Origin: Archangiaceae bacterium
Lineage (GTDB): Bacteria; Myxococcota; Myxococcia; Myxococcales; Myxococcaceae
Assembly (NCBI GenBank): GCA_016714225.1
Contig: JADJNS010000003.1
Location: 124,001-188,000, forward strand
Reading direction: 5' to 3'
DNA length: 64,000 bases
Part shown: piece by piece, positions 27,456 through 36,511 of the stretch
Numbering within the stretch: position 1 is the first letter of the stretch
Layout: every line of letters starts with the position of its first letter
Position numbers and translations under genes: made by a program
Notes under the pieces: generated by a model
Databases searched by the model: none
What the model was told of the DNA's origin: nothing
The model's input: only the letters and a program-made list of their open reading frames with translations

Positions 27456-27722
27456 TTCGTTCTCCAATGGGCTCAAGGTAGCCGCAGGGTGATCAGGGCG
27501 GCATCAAGCTTGGTCGTCGGCGACGAAAAGCGAGTGAGCGTGTGGCGAGCTGCGCCGTTACACGCTGGCCGCGCCGCGCGCGCACGCCTTGCGTGCTTCG
27601 CCAAGGGCGGCGCTGCCGTTGCGCGACCGCGTCTTGACGCGAGCTTGATGAGGGGGCGGGTATTCCTGATGCGAACCTGACGCACGAAGCGTTCAAGTGA
27701 CTGTCCGAAAGGCAGGTCGCCC
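27456..27722. promoter_or_regulatory. kdp/porin divergent intergenic region
   Basis: This 267-bp region must hold the kdp promoter (minus strand) and the porin promoter (plus strand). No -24/-12 element of the type seen elsewhere in the window and no clear -35/-10 pair could be assigned. AAAGGCAGG lies 6-12 nt before the porin ATG and is its probable ribosome site. GCGGTCGCGCAACGG-type GC-rich stretches are present but unassigned. Confidence 0.35.
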
Positions 27723-29195
<1,473 letters not shown>

Positions 29196-29205
29196 CGCCC
29201 AGGGC

Positions 29206-29970
29206 TCACTGCGCGACGTAACCGCCGTCGACGAGCAGCGGGTGCCCGGTGATGAACGACGCCTTGCTCGAGCAGAGGAAGAGCACCGCCTCGGCCACCT
29301 CTTCGGGGGTGCCGAGCCGCTTGAGCGCGTGCAGGCCCTCGAGGCCCTTGCGCATCACGGGGTCGTTCAAGAGGCCCGCCCGCTCGAGCATCGGTGTGGC
29401 GATGAAGCCCGGGCACACCGCGTTCACCCGAATGCCCTTGGTCGCGTATTCGAGCGCCGCCACGCGGGTGAGGCCGATGAGGCCGTGCTTGGCCGCTACG
29501 TACGCGCCGGCGTTCGCGAAGCCGACGGTGCCGAGAATCGAGGCGTTGTTGACGATCGCTCCGGTGCCCTGCTTCTCCATCTGCGTGAGCTCGTGCTTCA
29601 TGCAGTTGAACTGCGCGGTGAGGTTCACCGCGATGACCTTGTCCCAGGTCTCGTCGGGCAGGGCGGTGAGCGGCGCCATCGCGCCCTCGACGCCGGCGTT
29701 GTTGAACGCGCAGTCGATGCGGCCGTACTGCTGCACGGTGCCGGCGAACAGCGTCTGAACCTGCGCGCGGTTCGAGATGTCGCAGACCACGCAGCGGCCG
29801 GTGCCGCCCGCCTTGCGAATCAGCGACACCGTCTCTTCACCGCCGCCGTCGGCGACGTCGCTGACCACCACCGCCGCCCCTTCACGCGCGAACGCCAGCG
29901 CGGTGGCGCGGCCGATGCCGAACGCTCCGCCGGTGATGACTGCGACCTTGCCTTCGAATTCTCTCTTCAT
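29206..29970 (-). CDS. Short-chain dehydrogenase/reductase
   Basis: 254 residues. The start at 29970 is fixed by AAGGAGCACCCC-ATG. Classical SDR motifs: cofactor loop TGGAFGIGRA (TGxxxGxG), Asp after strand 2 (VVVSDVADGG, suggesting NAD), NNAG, catalytic Ser region (VNNASILGTVG), YVAAKHG (YxxxK) and the C-terminal FITGHPLLVDGGYVAQ. It probably oxidises or reduces a hydroxyl/keto group of a small metabolite; the substrate is not predictable. It is convergent with the porin gene, 10 bp apart, and 20 bp downstream of the small basic protein gene. Confidence 0.9.
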   Translation of the reverse strand: MKREFEGKVAVITGGAFGIGRATALAFAREGAAVVVSDVADGGGEETVSLIRKAGGTGRCVVCDISNRAQVQTLFAGTVQQYGRIDCAFNNAGVEGAMAPLTALPDETWDKVIAVNLTAQFNCMKHELTQMEKQGTGAIVNNASILGTVGFANAGAYVAAKHGLIGLTRVAALEYATKGIRVNAVCPGFIATPMLERAGLLNDPVMRKGLEGLHALKRLGTPEEVAEAVLFLCSSKASFITGHPLLVDGGYVAQ

Positions 29971-29990
29971 GGGGTGCTCCTTGTGAACGC

Positions 29991-30284
29991 TCACTTGCGG
30001 TCGTGCTGGGCGTGCGGCGTCTCCGACTTCATGCGCGCCACGTACTCGAGCACGGTGCTGTTCTTGCCGCGGTGCGCGCTGGGGCGGCTCGACTTGCGCG
30101 ACCGCTTGCCCGAGCCGCTCTCTTCCGAGGCGACCGTCGCCTTCTTGCCGGCGCGCAGCGACAGGTTGCGCGCGCCCGCTTCGGTGGCGGGTGTGCGGCG
30201 CTTGGCACCGCGGGGCGGCGTTGCTGCGCGCTTGGGCTTGGTGCGTTCTGCTTCACGTCGGAACTGTTGAGCTTTGGTGGCCAT
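29991..30284 (-). CDS. Small basic Lys/Arg-rich protein
   Basis: 97 residues, 30% Lys/Arg, no signal or membrane segment. An Ala/Lys/Pro-rich body (KPKRAATPPRGAKRRTPATE) and a slightly more ordered C-terminus (STVLEYVARMKSETPHA) suggest a nucleic-acid-binding or disordered protein. It is preceded by a -24/-12 element 14 nt before the ATG and has no Shine-Dalgarno. No family is recognised. Confidence 0.55.
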   Translation of the reverse strand: MATKAQQFRREAERTKPKRAATPPRGAKRRTPATEAGARNLSLRAGKKATVASEESGSGKRSRKSSRPSAHRGKNSTVLEYVARMKSETPHAQHDRK

Positions 30285-30297
30285 GTGGGCTCGAGGT

Positions 30298-30312
30298 GCA
30301 GCGGGTGTGCCG
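30298..30312 (-). promoter_or_regulatory. -24/-12 promoter (site A) of the small basic protein
   Basis: CGGCAC-ACCCG-CTGCA on the minus strand matches TGGCAC-N5-TTGCA with GG-N10-GC exact. Twelve bases separate it from ATG 30284, so a sigma-54 start would give a 2-nt leader. The element extends to base 30297. Confidence 0.6.
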
Positions 30313-30370
30313 CGGGCTCCCTCACGTGCGGGGCGCAGGGCGCGAAACGCCTGCGCATCACCGTCGCGGA

Positions 30371-30384
30371 GCGCAGTTCTAGCG
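30371..30384. promoter_or_regulatory. Weak copy of the shared palindrome upstream of site A
   Basis: GCGCAGTTCTAGCG differs at two positions from the core GCGCAANTCNTGCG found between the divergent promoters. Its centre lies at about -92 from the start predicted for site A, a distance also seen at the other loci. It overlaps the yceI-like stop codon. Confidence 0.3.
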
Positions 30385-31002
30385 TTGAGAGGCGGTGCCG
30401 GCGGGCGCGGCCGGCGCCTCGCCCACCACGCGAAACGCGAGCTCGATGGTGTCGTCGACCTTCGCGATCCAGATCGACGGGTCGGGAATCTGCAGCTCCG
30501 ACAGCTTCACCTTCGCGACGCCCGCGAGCACCAGCGTGCCGTGCTCGCGGGTCAGCTTCGCGCTGAGCTGCACCGGGTGCCATGCGCCGCGAATCGAGAT
30601 CTGCCCGGGCACCTGCACCTCGCGGCCGACCGGCACGTCGGCGTCGAGCTTCACCTCGACCCGCGGGTGGTGGTCGGCGTCGAGACAGGTGTTCCACATC
30701 TTGTCGTCGCGGCTGCCGTTGTCGGTGCGCAGGGCCCTGGTGGCGAAGCCGACGGTGGCGTGTCTGGCGGTGGCACCGTCCCACTCGTACGAGACGTCGA
30801 AGTCGCGCACGTAGCCCTCGACGCGGCTCTTGATGAGGCCGGCCTTGGTGCTGTGCAGCACGAAGCGCAGGTACGTGTCGCGGCGCTCTCCGCCGGCGTC
30901 GTGGCGCGCCAGGGTGGTGCGGGGCTCTGCGGCGGCGGGGGCGGCCACGGCGAGCGCCGAGAACAGGCAGAGGGCAACGGTGGTCGAGATGAGCTTGATC
31001 AT
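30379..31002 (-). CDS. YceI-family periplasmic protein
   Basis: 207 residues with a Sec signal (MIKLISTTVALCLFSALAVAAPAAA). The body follows the YceI lipocalin-like barrel pattern: FVLHSTKAGLIKSRVEGYV, a central DDKMWNTCLDADHHPRVEVK-like segment (RDDKMWNTCLDADHHPR, 'd..mr..fL.a..yP' in the family), VQVPGQISIRGAWHPVQLSA and the closing LRELQIPDPS-like LSELQIPDP. YceI proteins bind long-chain amphipathic isoprenoids such as polyprenyl quinones. Its ATG overlaps the stop of the flavoprotein gene (ATGA), and a prenyl-lipid link between the two is attractive. Confidence 0.85.
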   Translation of the reverse strand: MIKLISTTVALCLFSALAVAAPAAAEPRTTLARHDAGGERRDTYLRFVLHSTKAGLIKSRVEGYVRDFDVSYEWDGATARHATVGFATRALRTDNGSRDDKMWNTCLDADHHPRVEVKLDADVPVGREVQVPGQISIRGAWHPVQLSAKLTREHGTLVLAGVAKVKLSELQIPDPSIWIAKVDDTIELAFRVVGEAPAAPAGTASQR

Positions 31003-32216
31003 GCGGCGAGCGTCCTGACGAGGCCCTCGAGAGGGCGGTAGACATTTCCAATCACACCGAGAAAGGCGTCGGCCCGCTTCGGCCGGTGCGCCAGAAAACG
31101 GCCTGCCCGCTCGATCAGCCTCGGTCGCTCGAGCAGCCACTGGAAGCCGCGGTGCAGTCTCCACTTCGGCTCGAGACCCACGCGGCGGGCGGCGGCATAC
31201 TCGCGCAGCCCCGTCTCGAGCGACTCGGGGTCGAAGGCGGGAGCGCACGCCAACGCGTCGGCCAGGGCGCGCGCGCCCCAGAGCGCAGAGAAGATGCCTT
31301 CACCGGTGAGGGGGTCGATGAACCCGGCGGCGTCTCCGACGAGCGCCGCTCCGCTGACGGTGCAGGCGCTCACCCGGTGGGTCACCGGCGAGACGGCGCG
31401 CAGCTGCGCGTGGTGCGGGTAGGGGCCGTAGCGGGCGTGGTAGTCGCGGGCCAGCGCGAGGTAGTGCCGCAGCGCGGGGCGGGGGCCACCGAGCTCGCGC
31501 AGGTGGCGGGCCGAGCACACCAGCGAGACGTTGACCTCGTGGTCGCCGGTGGGGTCGACGCCGAGGTACGAGCCGTCGGAGAGCAGGTGCATCTCCCCGC
31601 GGTCAGAGTTGCGCTCGGCGCGGTGAAAGTGACCGTGCAGCGCGACGTGGTCGCCCGCCGCCTGCAGGCGCAGCCCGAGGGCCCCGGCCACCGTCGAGCG
31701 CCGGCCGTCGGCCCCGACCAGCAGGGCACCGCGATGCACCTCGCTGCTCGCGCCGTGCTCGACGCGCAGGTGCCACCCTGCCGAGGTGCGCTCGAGCCCC
31801 CGCAGCCGGCGGCCCATCAGCACCGTCGCGCCCGCGGCAGAGGCCCGCGCGAGCAGGGCGCGCTCGAACAGCTGGCGGTTGAGGGCCAGGCCGCGGCTGG
31901 GGCGGCCGTCGTGCGGGGGGAAGGTGGGCGTCAGCACCCGACCCTGGGGGCTGACCACGCGCATGCCGACCAGCTCGCGGCCGACGGCGACCTCGCTCAA
32001 GCCCAGCCCCTCGAGCAGCTCGACGCCGCGCGGGCAGAGGTACTCGCCGCAGAGCTTGCGCTCGACGCGCGAAGCGGCCTCGAGGAGCGTGACACGACGG
32101 CCCTGCCTGGCCAGCAGGTACGCGGTGAGCGCTCCGGCCGGGCCGCCCCCGACCACCACCGCGTCGGCCTGGGGGGCGCTGGCGGGCGGGGTCGAGCGGG
32201 TTCGGGAATGGGGCAA
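30999..32216 (-). CDS. FAD-dependent oxidoreductase, geranylgeranyl-reductase-like
   Basis: 405 residues, apparently from a TTG codon (LPHSRTRS). The FAD-binding Rossmann motif VVVGGGPAGALTAYLLA is at about 19, ERKLCGEYLCPRGVELL at about 52, the second motif LLVGADGRRSTVAGALG at about 165 and the GDAAGFIDPLTGEGI motif at about 290. This order is typical of geranylgeranyl reductase/FixC or tryptophan-halogenase-like monooxygenases. With the coupled YceI gene downstream it may act on a prenyl lipid; that is inference. The TTG start has no clear ribosome site. Confidence 0.82.
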   Translation of the reverse strand: MPHSRTRSTPPASAPQADAVVVGGGPAGALTAYLLARQGRRVTLLEAASRVERKLCGEYLCPRGVELLEGLGLSEVAVGRELVGMRVVSPQGRVLTPTFPPHDGRPSRGLALNRQLFERALLARASAAGATVLMGRRLRGLERTSAGWHLRVEHGASSEVHRGALLVGADGRRSTVAGALGLRLQAAGDHVALHGHFHRAERNSDRGEMHLLSDGSYLGVDPTGDHEVNVSLVCSARHLRELGGPRPALRHYLALARDYHARYGPYPHHAQLRAVSPVTHRVSACTVSGAALVGDAAGFIDPLTGEGIFSALWGARALADALACAPAFDPESLETGLREYAAARRVGLEPKWRLHRGFQWLLERPRLIERAGRFLAHRPKRADAFLGVIGNVYRPLEGLVRTLAA

Positions 32217-32443
32217 GGGTGACCTCGGGTTGGCGGTGCGACCTCATTGGGTCAAGCCTCGGTCTGAGGGGGCTATTCCGCGCGGCGCAGGCGCCCGCGT
32301 GGGGCAATTCGCCCCGCGCCGTCTCGGCGACCAGCGACCGCTGCGCGATCTGCGTGGGTCTCGAGCGCCGGGGCCATTACGTGATCAGTACGGAACGGCC
32401 AATGCACGGAGAACGGGAAGAGGTTCAGCGCGGGTGCTGCACG

Positions 32444-32851
32444 ATGACGCGCTTGCAGCCGATTCTGCCGGTGGTGCCGCGCCGGCGCATCGTGGTCGCC
32501 GATGACGACCCCGCCTTTCGCGGCAGTCTGGCCGACGCGGTGCGGGCCCACGGCTTCGAGGTCACCGTCGCCGCCAGCGGCATGGAGCTCGTCGAGCGCG
32601 TCGTCTACCAGGGGCCGTTCGTCGCCCTGCTCGCCGACATCTCGATGCCGTGGATGAACGGGCTGCAGGCCGTTCGCCGCCTGCACGCGTTCGGCCTCGC
32701 GCTGCCGGCGGTGATGATCTCGGCGCTCGAAGATCGCGAGCTCGAGGCCTGGGTTCGCTGCCTCGGCGCGCAGACGGTGCTGCTGCGCAAGCCCTTCGAG
32801 CTGCCGCTGCTGTGGCGCACCCTCGACGACCTGCTGGCGCCCGCACGCTGA
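32444..32851 (+). CDS. Single-domain response regulator
   Basis: 135 residues. The CheY-like receiver has acidic pair DDDPAF, phospho-acceptor Asp in LLADISMPWMNG, the Ser/Thr switch at VMISALED and Lys in LLRKPFELP. There is no output domain. ATG 32444 is chosen because the receiver begins 14 residues later; an ATG at 32403 would add 14 residues. No kinase is adjacent. A poor -24/-12 resemblance (GGGAAG-N5-CAGCG) lies 15 nt upstream and is not counted. Confidence 0.85.
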   Translation: MTRLQPILPVVPRRRIVVADDDPAFRGSLADAVRAHGFEVTVAASGMELVERVVYQGPFVALLADISMPWMNGLQAVRRLHAFGLALPAVMISALEDRELEAWVRCLGAQTVLLRKPFELPLLWRTLDDLLAPAR

Positions 32852-32867
32852 AGCCTGGCAGTGGAGG

Positions 32868-33713
32868 TCAGGCCACCAGGTCTGCCGCATCGAGCCGCCG
32901 CGCGGCGCGCCAGCTGCCGAAGAGGCCGATGGCCAGGGGCCAGCCGATCGCCACCGCGAGGGCGAGGGTGGGGCCCAGGTGATTGGCGAGCCAGAACCCG
33001 ACCGGGCCCAGCGACGAGAGCTCGGGGTCGACGCTGGTGAGCAGGCCGACGCGCGCCGCCTCACTGGGGTTGAGCACCGAAGCGAAGAAGATGACCTGGG
33101 GCGGCAGCGGAGTGCGCAGGAGCACGGTGATGAGGAAGACGTCGTGCACCGCGGCGGTCACCACCCAGGCCAGCAAGGCCAACACGATGGCGCGCTCGAG
33201 GGTTCTGGCTCGCGCTGAGATCCACAACCCCAGCCCGAGGAACGAAAAGATGAGTGCGGTGGTGATGCCGAGGCTGCGCGCCGCGACGGCGGCCAGACCC
33301 GGCTCGTCTTCGACGAAGGCGGCCGCGACGGCGCAGCCGGCGAGAATCACCACCAGCGGGCCGATGAGCACCGCCACCCGCGAGAGCAAGAGCCCCCAGA
33401 ACCAGGTCGAGCGCCGCACCGGCTGGGTGAGCATCAGCTCGCAGAAGCCGCTGGTCTTCGCCCGTACGATGGCCGAGTGCGTGCCCACCAGCACCACCAG
33501 GGGGAAGACGACGATCACGGCGTTGGCCAAGTTCAGCAGCACGCGGGTCAGGCCGGTGAACCCCAGCACGGTCGACTCGCGCAGACCCAGCCAGACGAAG
33601 GTGACCAACAGACCCAGGTAGAGCACCGAGGCGAAGGCCAGCCACTTCGAGCGCAGCGCGTCCATCAGCTCGAGCCGGGCGAATGCCAGCACTGCCTTGA
33701 GTCGCGCGCTCAT
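32868..33713 (-). CDS. nosY: NosY ABC permease
   Basis: 281 residues with six predicted membrane helices (for example ASVLYLGLLVTFVWLGL, AVIVVFPLVVLVGTHSAIV, VLIGPLVVILAGCAVAAAFV). It matches ABC-2 type NosY: the E-x-x-L-x-QP segment FCELMLTQPVRRSTWFWG after helix 2 is characteristic. NosDFY delivers copper or a sulfur species to NosL and NosZ for CuZ assembly. It is the last gene of the operon; ATG overlaps the nosL stop (ATGA). Confidence 0.9.
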   Translation of the reverse strand: MSARLKAVLAFARLELMDALRSKWLAFASVLYLGLLVTFVWLGLRESTVLGFTGLTRVLLNLANAVIVVFPLVVLVGTHSAIVRAKTSGFCELMLTQPVRRSTWFWGLLLSRVAVLIGPLVVILAGCAVAAAFVEDEPGLAAVAARSLGITTALIFSFLGLGLWISARARTLERAIVLALLAWVVTAAVHDVFLITVLLRTPLPPQVIFFASVLNPSEAARVGLLTSVDPELSSLGPVGFWLANHLGPTLALAVAIGWPLAIGLFGSWRAARRLDAADLVA

Positions 33714-34099
33714 GGAGCCACCTCGCTGCGCGCCGAGGCCTTCTGCCGCACCGCCGCGCCCACCTCGTCGAGCGACACACCCTGGCTGGCGCCGACGAAC
33801 CCGAAGTCCATCGGGGTGTGGGCGCGCGCGTAGCGTGCCTGGTCGGCGCCCTGCCAGCCGTCGCCCACCCGCACCCACCATGCCTTGGGCCTCGCGCGCT
33901 CGTGCTCGACCCACGAGAGCATGCAGCCGACGTCGTCGAAGAACTTGCGCTGGCCCCCTTCGAGCAGCAGCTGCGCCGCGGGTGGCCGTTCGGACACCAG
34001 CATCATGCAGTGGGCGCAGGGCTCTTTGCCCCAGACCGGCTCGACCGGCGCCACTTCACTGGCGCAGGCCAACAGCAACAACACCACCGGGGTCTTCAT
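33710..34099 (-). CDS. nosL: NosL copper chaperone lipoprotein
   Basis: 129 residues. The lipoprotein signal (MKTPVVLLLLAC) is followed by the NosL Cu-binding segment CAHCMMLVSE (C-x-x-C-x-M, canonical 'CpvCgM') and FFDDVGCMLSW, with DFGFVGAS near the end. NosL delivers Cu(I) to apo-NosZ in the periplasm. It overlaps nosF and nosY by four bases on each side. Confidence 0.93.
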   Translation of the reverse strand: MKTPVVLLLLACASEVAPVEPVWGKEPCAHCMMLVSERPPAAQLLLEGGQRKFFDDVGCMLSWVEHERARPKAWWVRVGDGWQGADQARYARAHTPMDFGFVGASQGVSLDEVGAAVRQKASARSEVAP

Positions 34100-34773
34100 C
34101 GCGCGCTCCTCGAGGGCTGTCGTGGTTCTTTCGTTTCCCAGATCGCGACGTCGTGCTGCACGCGACCGTCTCTCATCTCGACGACGCGGTCGACGAAGTG
34201 GCGGACCTCGTCGAGGCGGTGCGAGCACACCACCAGAATCGACTCGGGCGGGCGCTCGGCCACCATCTCGAAGAAGGCGTCGCGCGCGCGGGCGTCGAGG
34301 TTCGCGGTGGGCTCGTCGCACACCAGCACCTTCGTCTCGGCGGCGAGGGCGAGCGCGGCGAGCACCTTCTGCTTCATGCCTCCGCTCAGGTCTCGGGTGC
34401 GCGTGGCGGCTACCGCCTCGAGGTCGAGGCCCAGCTTCGCGGCGCGGGCCGCGACGTCTCGGGGCGAGCGGCCGCGCAGCGCGCAGAAGGTGCGCACCAG
34501 CTCGCGCACCGGCGCGTCGAGCGGGGGCGCGACCTGCGGCATGTAGGCCAGGTGGGCGAGGGCCAGCTCGGGGGCGCGCGCCACGTCGTGCCCGTAGAGC
34601 TCGACCCGGCCCTCGACGCGCAACAGGCCGCACAGCGCGCGCAGCAGCGTGGTCTTGCCCGAGCCGTTGGTGCCGATGAGGGCCAGGCGCTGCGACGGCT
34701 CGACCTCGAGCGTCACCTGGTCGAGGGCGGTCACCTTGCCGAAGCGCTTGGTCACCTGGGAGAAGCGAATCAT
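34096..34773 (-). CDS. nosF: NosF ABC ATPase
   Basis: 225 residues. Walker A GTNGSGKTT (about 34), signature LSGGMKQK, Walker B KVLVCDEPTANLD and the switch His in VVCSHRLDEV are present. The Q-loop is YMPQVAPP. It is the cytoplasmic ATPase of NosDFY. It overlaps nosD (34770) and nosL (34099) by four bases. Confidence 0.92.
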   Translation of the reverse strand: MIRFSQVTKRFGKVTALDQVTLEVEPSQRLALIGTNGSGKTTLLRALCGLLRVEGRVELYGHDVARAPELALAHLAYMPQVAPPLDAPVRELVRTFCALRGRSPRDVAARAAKLGLDLEAVAATRTRDLSGGMKQKVLAALALAAETKVLVCDEPTANLDARARDAFFEMVAERPPESILVVCSHRLDEVRHFVDRVVEMRDGRVQHDVAIWETKEPRQPSRSAR

Positions 34774-36011
34774 CGGGGAACCTCGCGGTGGGCCTTCACG
34801 GCCGGAGTGGGGTCTTCGAGCAGCAGCCGGGTGCCGAAGAAGGGCAGCGCCTGGGCCACCGCGTCGTAGAGCGCCATCGCGGCGGTGCCGCGAAACCACT
34901 TCAGGTTGGGGTGGGCGTCGTTCAGGTCGGAAGAGGGCTGCGAGAGCTGAAAGGCCACATCGCCGGTGCCGTCTCGGTCGAGGTCGTAGCCGGCGTAGGA
35001 GCTGAAGTGGTTGTGGGTGAACTCGACCCCGCGGGCGTCGCCGTTGCCCTCGACCTCGGCCAGCGCGTCGTTCTCGACGAAGTCGTTGGCGCGAAAGGTG
35101 GCGCCGTGCTCGGACGAGTGGGTGCGCAGCGCCACGGTGTTGAGGGCGAACAGGTTCTCTTCGAACAGCACCGGCTGCCGCGGGTCGCGCGGGGTCTGGT
35201 CGAGGTAGGTGCCGGCGGTGTTCGCCACCAGCTGGTTGCGGCGCAGGGTGACGGCGTCAGATTCTTTGAAGCCGATGCCCATGCCGGCCGAGCCGTGCGC
35301 GCCGGCGAGCACGTTGTCTTCGGCGAGCACGCGCGCGCTGTACATCACGAAGATGCCGACCACGTTGCGCTCGAGGCGGCTGCGGCGCACCACGCTGTCG
35401 TGCGCGTACATGAAGTGGGTGCCGTAGCGGCCGCCGGTGATGACGTTGTCCTCGAGCGTGACGTGGCGCGAGTACCAGACCACCACGTCGCGCACGCTCT
35501 CGACGCGGTTGCGGCGCACCGTCGAGCCGTGGGCCTCCCACAGCTTGATGCCGTCGCCGCGCTGGTTGTCTTCGAGCTCAGGGCGGCCGGTGACGTAGCT
35601 GTCGTCGAGCGCGCAGTCGGGGCACTTCTCCATCGCGATGCCGTAGAGGCAGTCGCGCACCGAGACCCGGCGCACCGCGGCGCCCCGGCCGCTGACCTTG
35701 AGCGCGCCGTCTTCGAACGAGACCCGCGCCCCAGAGCCTACGAAGGCGAGGTCTTCGACCACCGCGCCGTCGCCTTCGACCTTGAGCACCGTACCCAGGC
35801 CCGAGCCGCGCAGGGTGGCGTGCTCGCAGCCGTGCAGCCGAACCCCGCGCGCCGCGGCGTGGTCGCCGCCCACCGTGCCGGCCACCCAGACGTCGGCGGG
35901 GCCGTCGGCGAGCAGCCGGTCGAGCGTCTGGGCATCGCGGGCGACGGCCGCGCCCGCGGGGCAGGGCCGGTCGACCGGCCCCACCGCCAGCACCATCGCG
36001 AGCAGCGGCAT
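34770..36011 (-). CDS. nosD: NosD periplasmic copper-processing protein
   Basis: 413 residues with a signal (MPLLAMVLAVGPVDRPCPAG). The parallel right-handed beta-helix (CASH/NosD) is plain from repeated turns such as RRNRVESVRDVVVWYSRHVT, LEDNVITGGRYGTHFMYAHD and LAGAHGSAGMGIGFKESD. The GTHFMYAHDS and GIFVMYSAR turns are NosD hallmarks. It works with NosF and NosY in CuZ maturation. The ATG overlaps the cytochrome stop by one base (TGATG). Confidence 0.92.
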   Translation of the reverse strand: MPLLAMVLAVGPVDRPCPAGAAVARDAQTLDRLLADGPADVWVAGTVGGDHAAARGVRLHGCEHATLRGSGLGTVLKVEGDGAVVEDLAFVGSGARVSFEDGALKVSGRGAAVRRVSVRDCLYGIAMEKCPDCALDDSYVTGRPELEDNQRGDGIKLWEAHGSTVRRNRVESVRDVVVWYSRHVTLEDNVITGGRYGTHFMYAHDSVVRRSRLERNVVGIFVMYSARVLAEDNVLAGAHGSAGMGIGFKESDAVTLRRNQLVANTAGTYLDQTPRDPRQPVLFEENLFALNTVALRTHSSEHGATFRANDFVENDALAEVEGNGDARGVEFTHNHFSSYAGYDLDRDGTGDVAFQLSQPSSDLNDAHPNLKWFRGTAAMALYDAVAQALPFFGTRLLLEDPTPAVKAHREVPR

Positions 36012-36511
36012 CACTGCTCGTTGCTCTTGAGGAAGGCGAGCAGCATCGGCAGCTCTTTGGCGGCGTCGACGTTCTGGTTCGGCATCGGCACCATGTGCTC
36101 GGCGAGCAGCTTCTTGGCGGTCTCGTCTTCCTTCACCATCACGTCGGGGCGCAGAATCATCTTCGACACCCACTCTTGATCGCGGCGCGCGGTGACGCCC
36201 TTGAGGTCTGGCCCCACCAGCTTTCCGCCGCCGATCTTGTGGCAGCCGACGCAGCCCTTCGACGAGAAGAGGTCTTTGCCCTGGGCGATGGCCGCGGCAT
36301 CGGAGCTGATGGTGAACTTCGGCACCACCACCACCGTCGGGGCGGCTGCCGGCGCCTCGGCCACCTGAGGGGCGGCCGCTGCTTCGACCTTCACCGCCGG
36401 CGCGTGCCCGAAGTCGATGTCTTCGGGCGCGTTCCACGCGCGGCGGCGGTCGCGCTCGTCGAAGCAGGCTGCGGCGAGCGCGAGCGTCAACACCAGGCCG
36501 AGGTGTCTCAT
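36011..36511 (-). CDS. Lipoprotein mono-haem cytochrome c of the nos operon
   Basis: 166 residues. The lipoprotein signal (MRHLGLVLTLALAAAC) is followed by an Ala/Pro/Val linker (about 35-65) and one cytochrome c domain with CVGCHKIGGGKLVGPDL and the Met ligand in LAEHMVPMPNQ. It is membrane-tethered in the periplasm and very likely an electron donor to NosZ, as NosC-type cytochromes do in clade II clusters. It overlaps nosZ and nosD. Confidence 0.9.
   Translation of the reverse strand: MRHLGLVLTLALAAACFDERDRRRAWNAPEDIDFGHAPAVKVEAAAAPQVAEAPAAAPTVVVVPKFTISSDAAAIAQGKDLFSSKGCVGCHKIGGGKLVGPDLKGVTARRDQEWVSKMILRPDVMVKEDETAKKLLAEHMVPMPNQNVDAAKELPMLLAFLKSNEQ

Noticed and set aside
32415..32430. -24/-12 element for the response regulator gene
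   Set aside because: GGGAAG-N5-CAGCG keeps only the GG and GC dinucleotides; the match is too poor to list as a promoter although the spacing (15 nt) fits.
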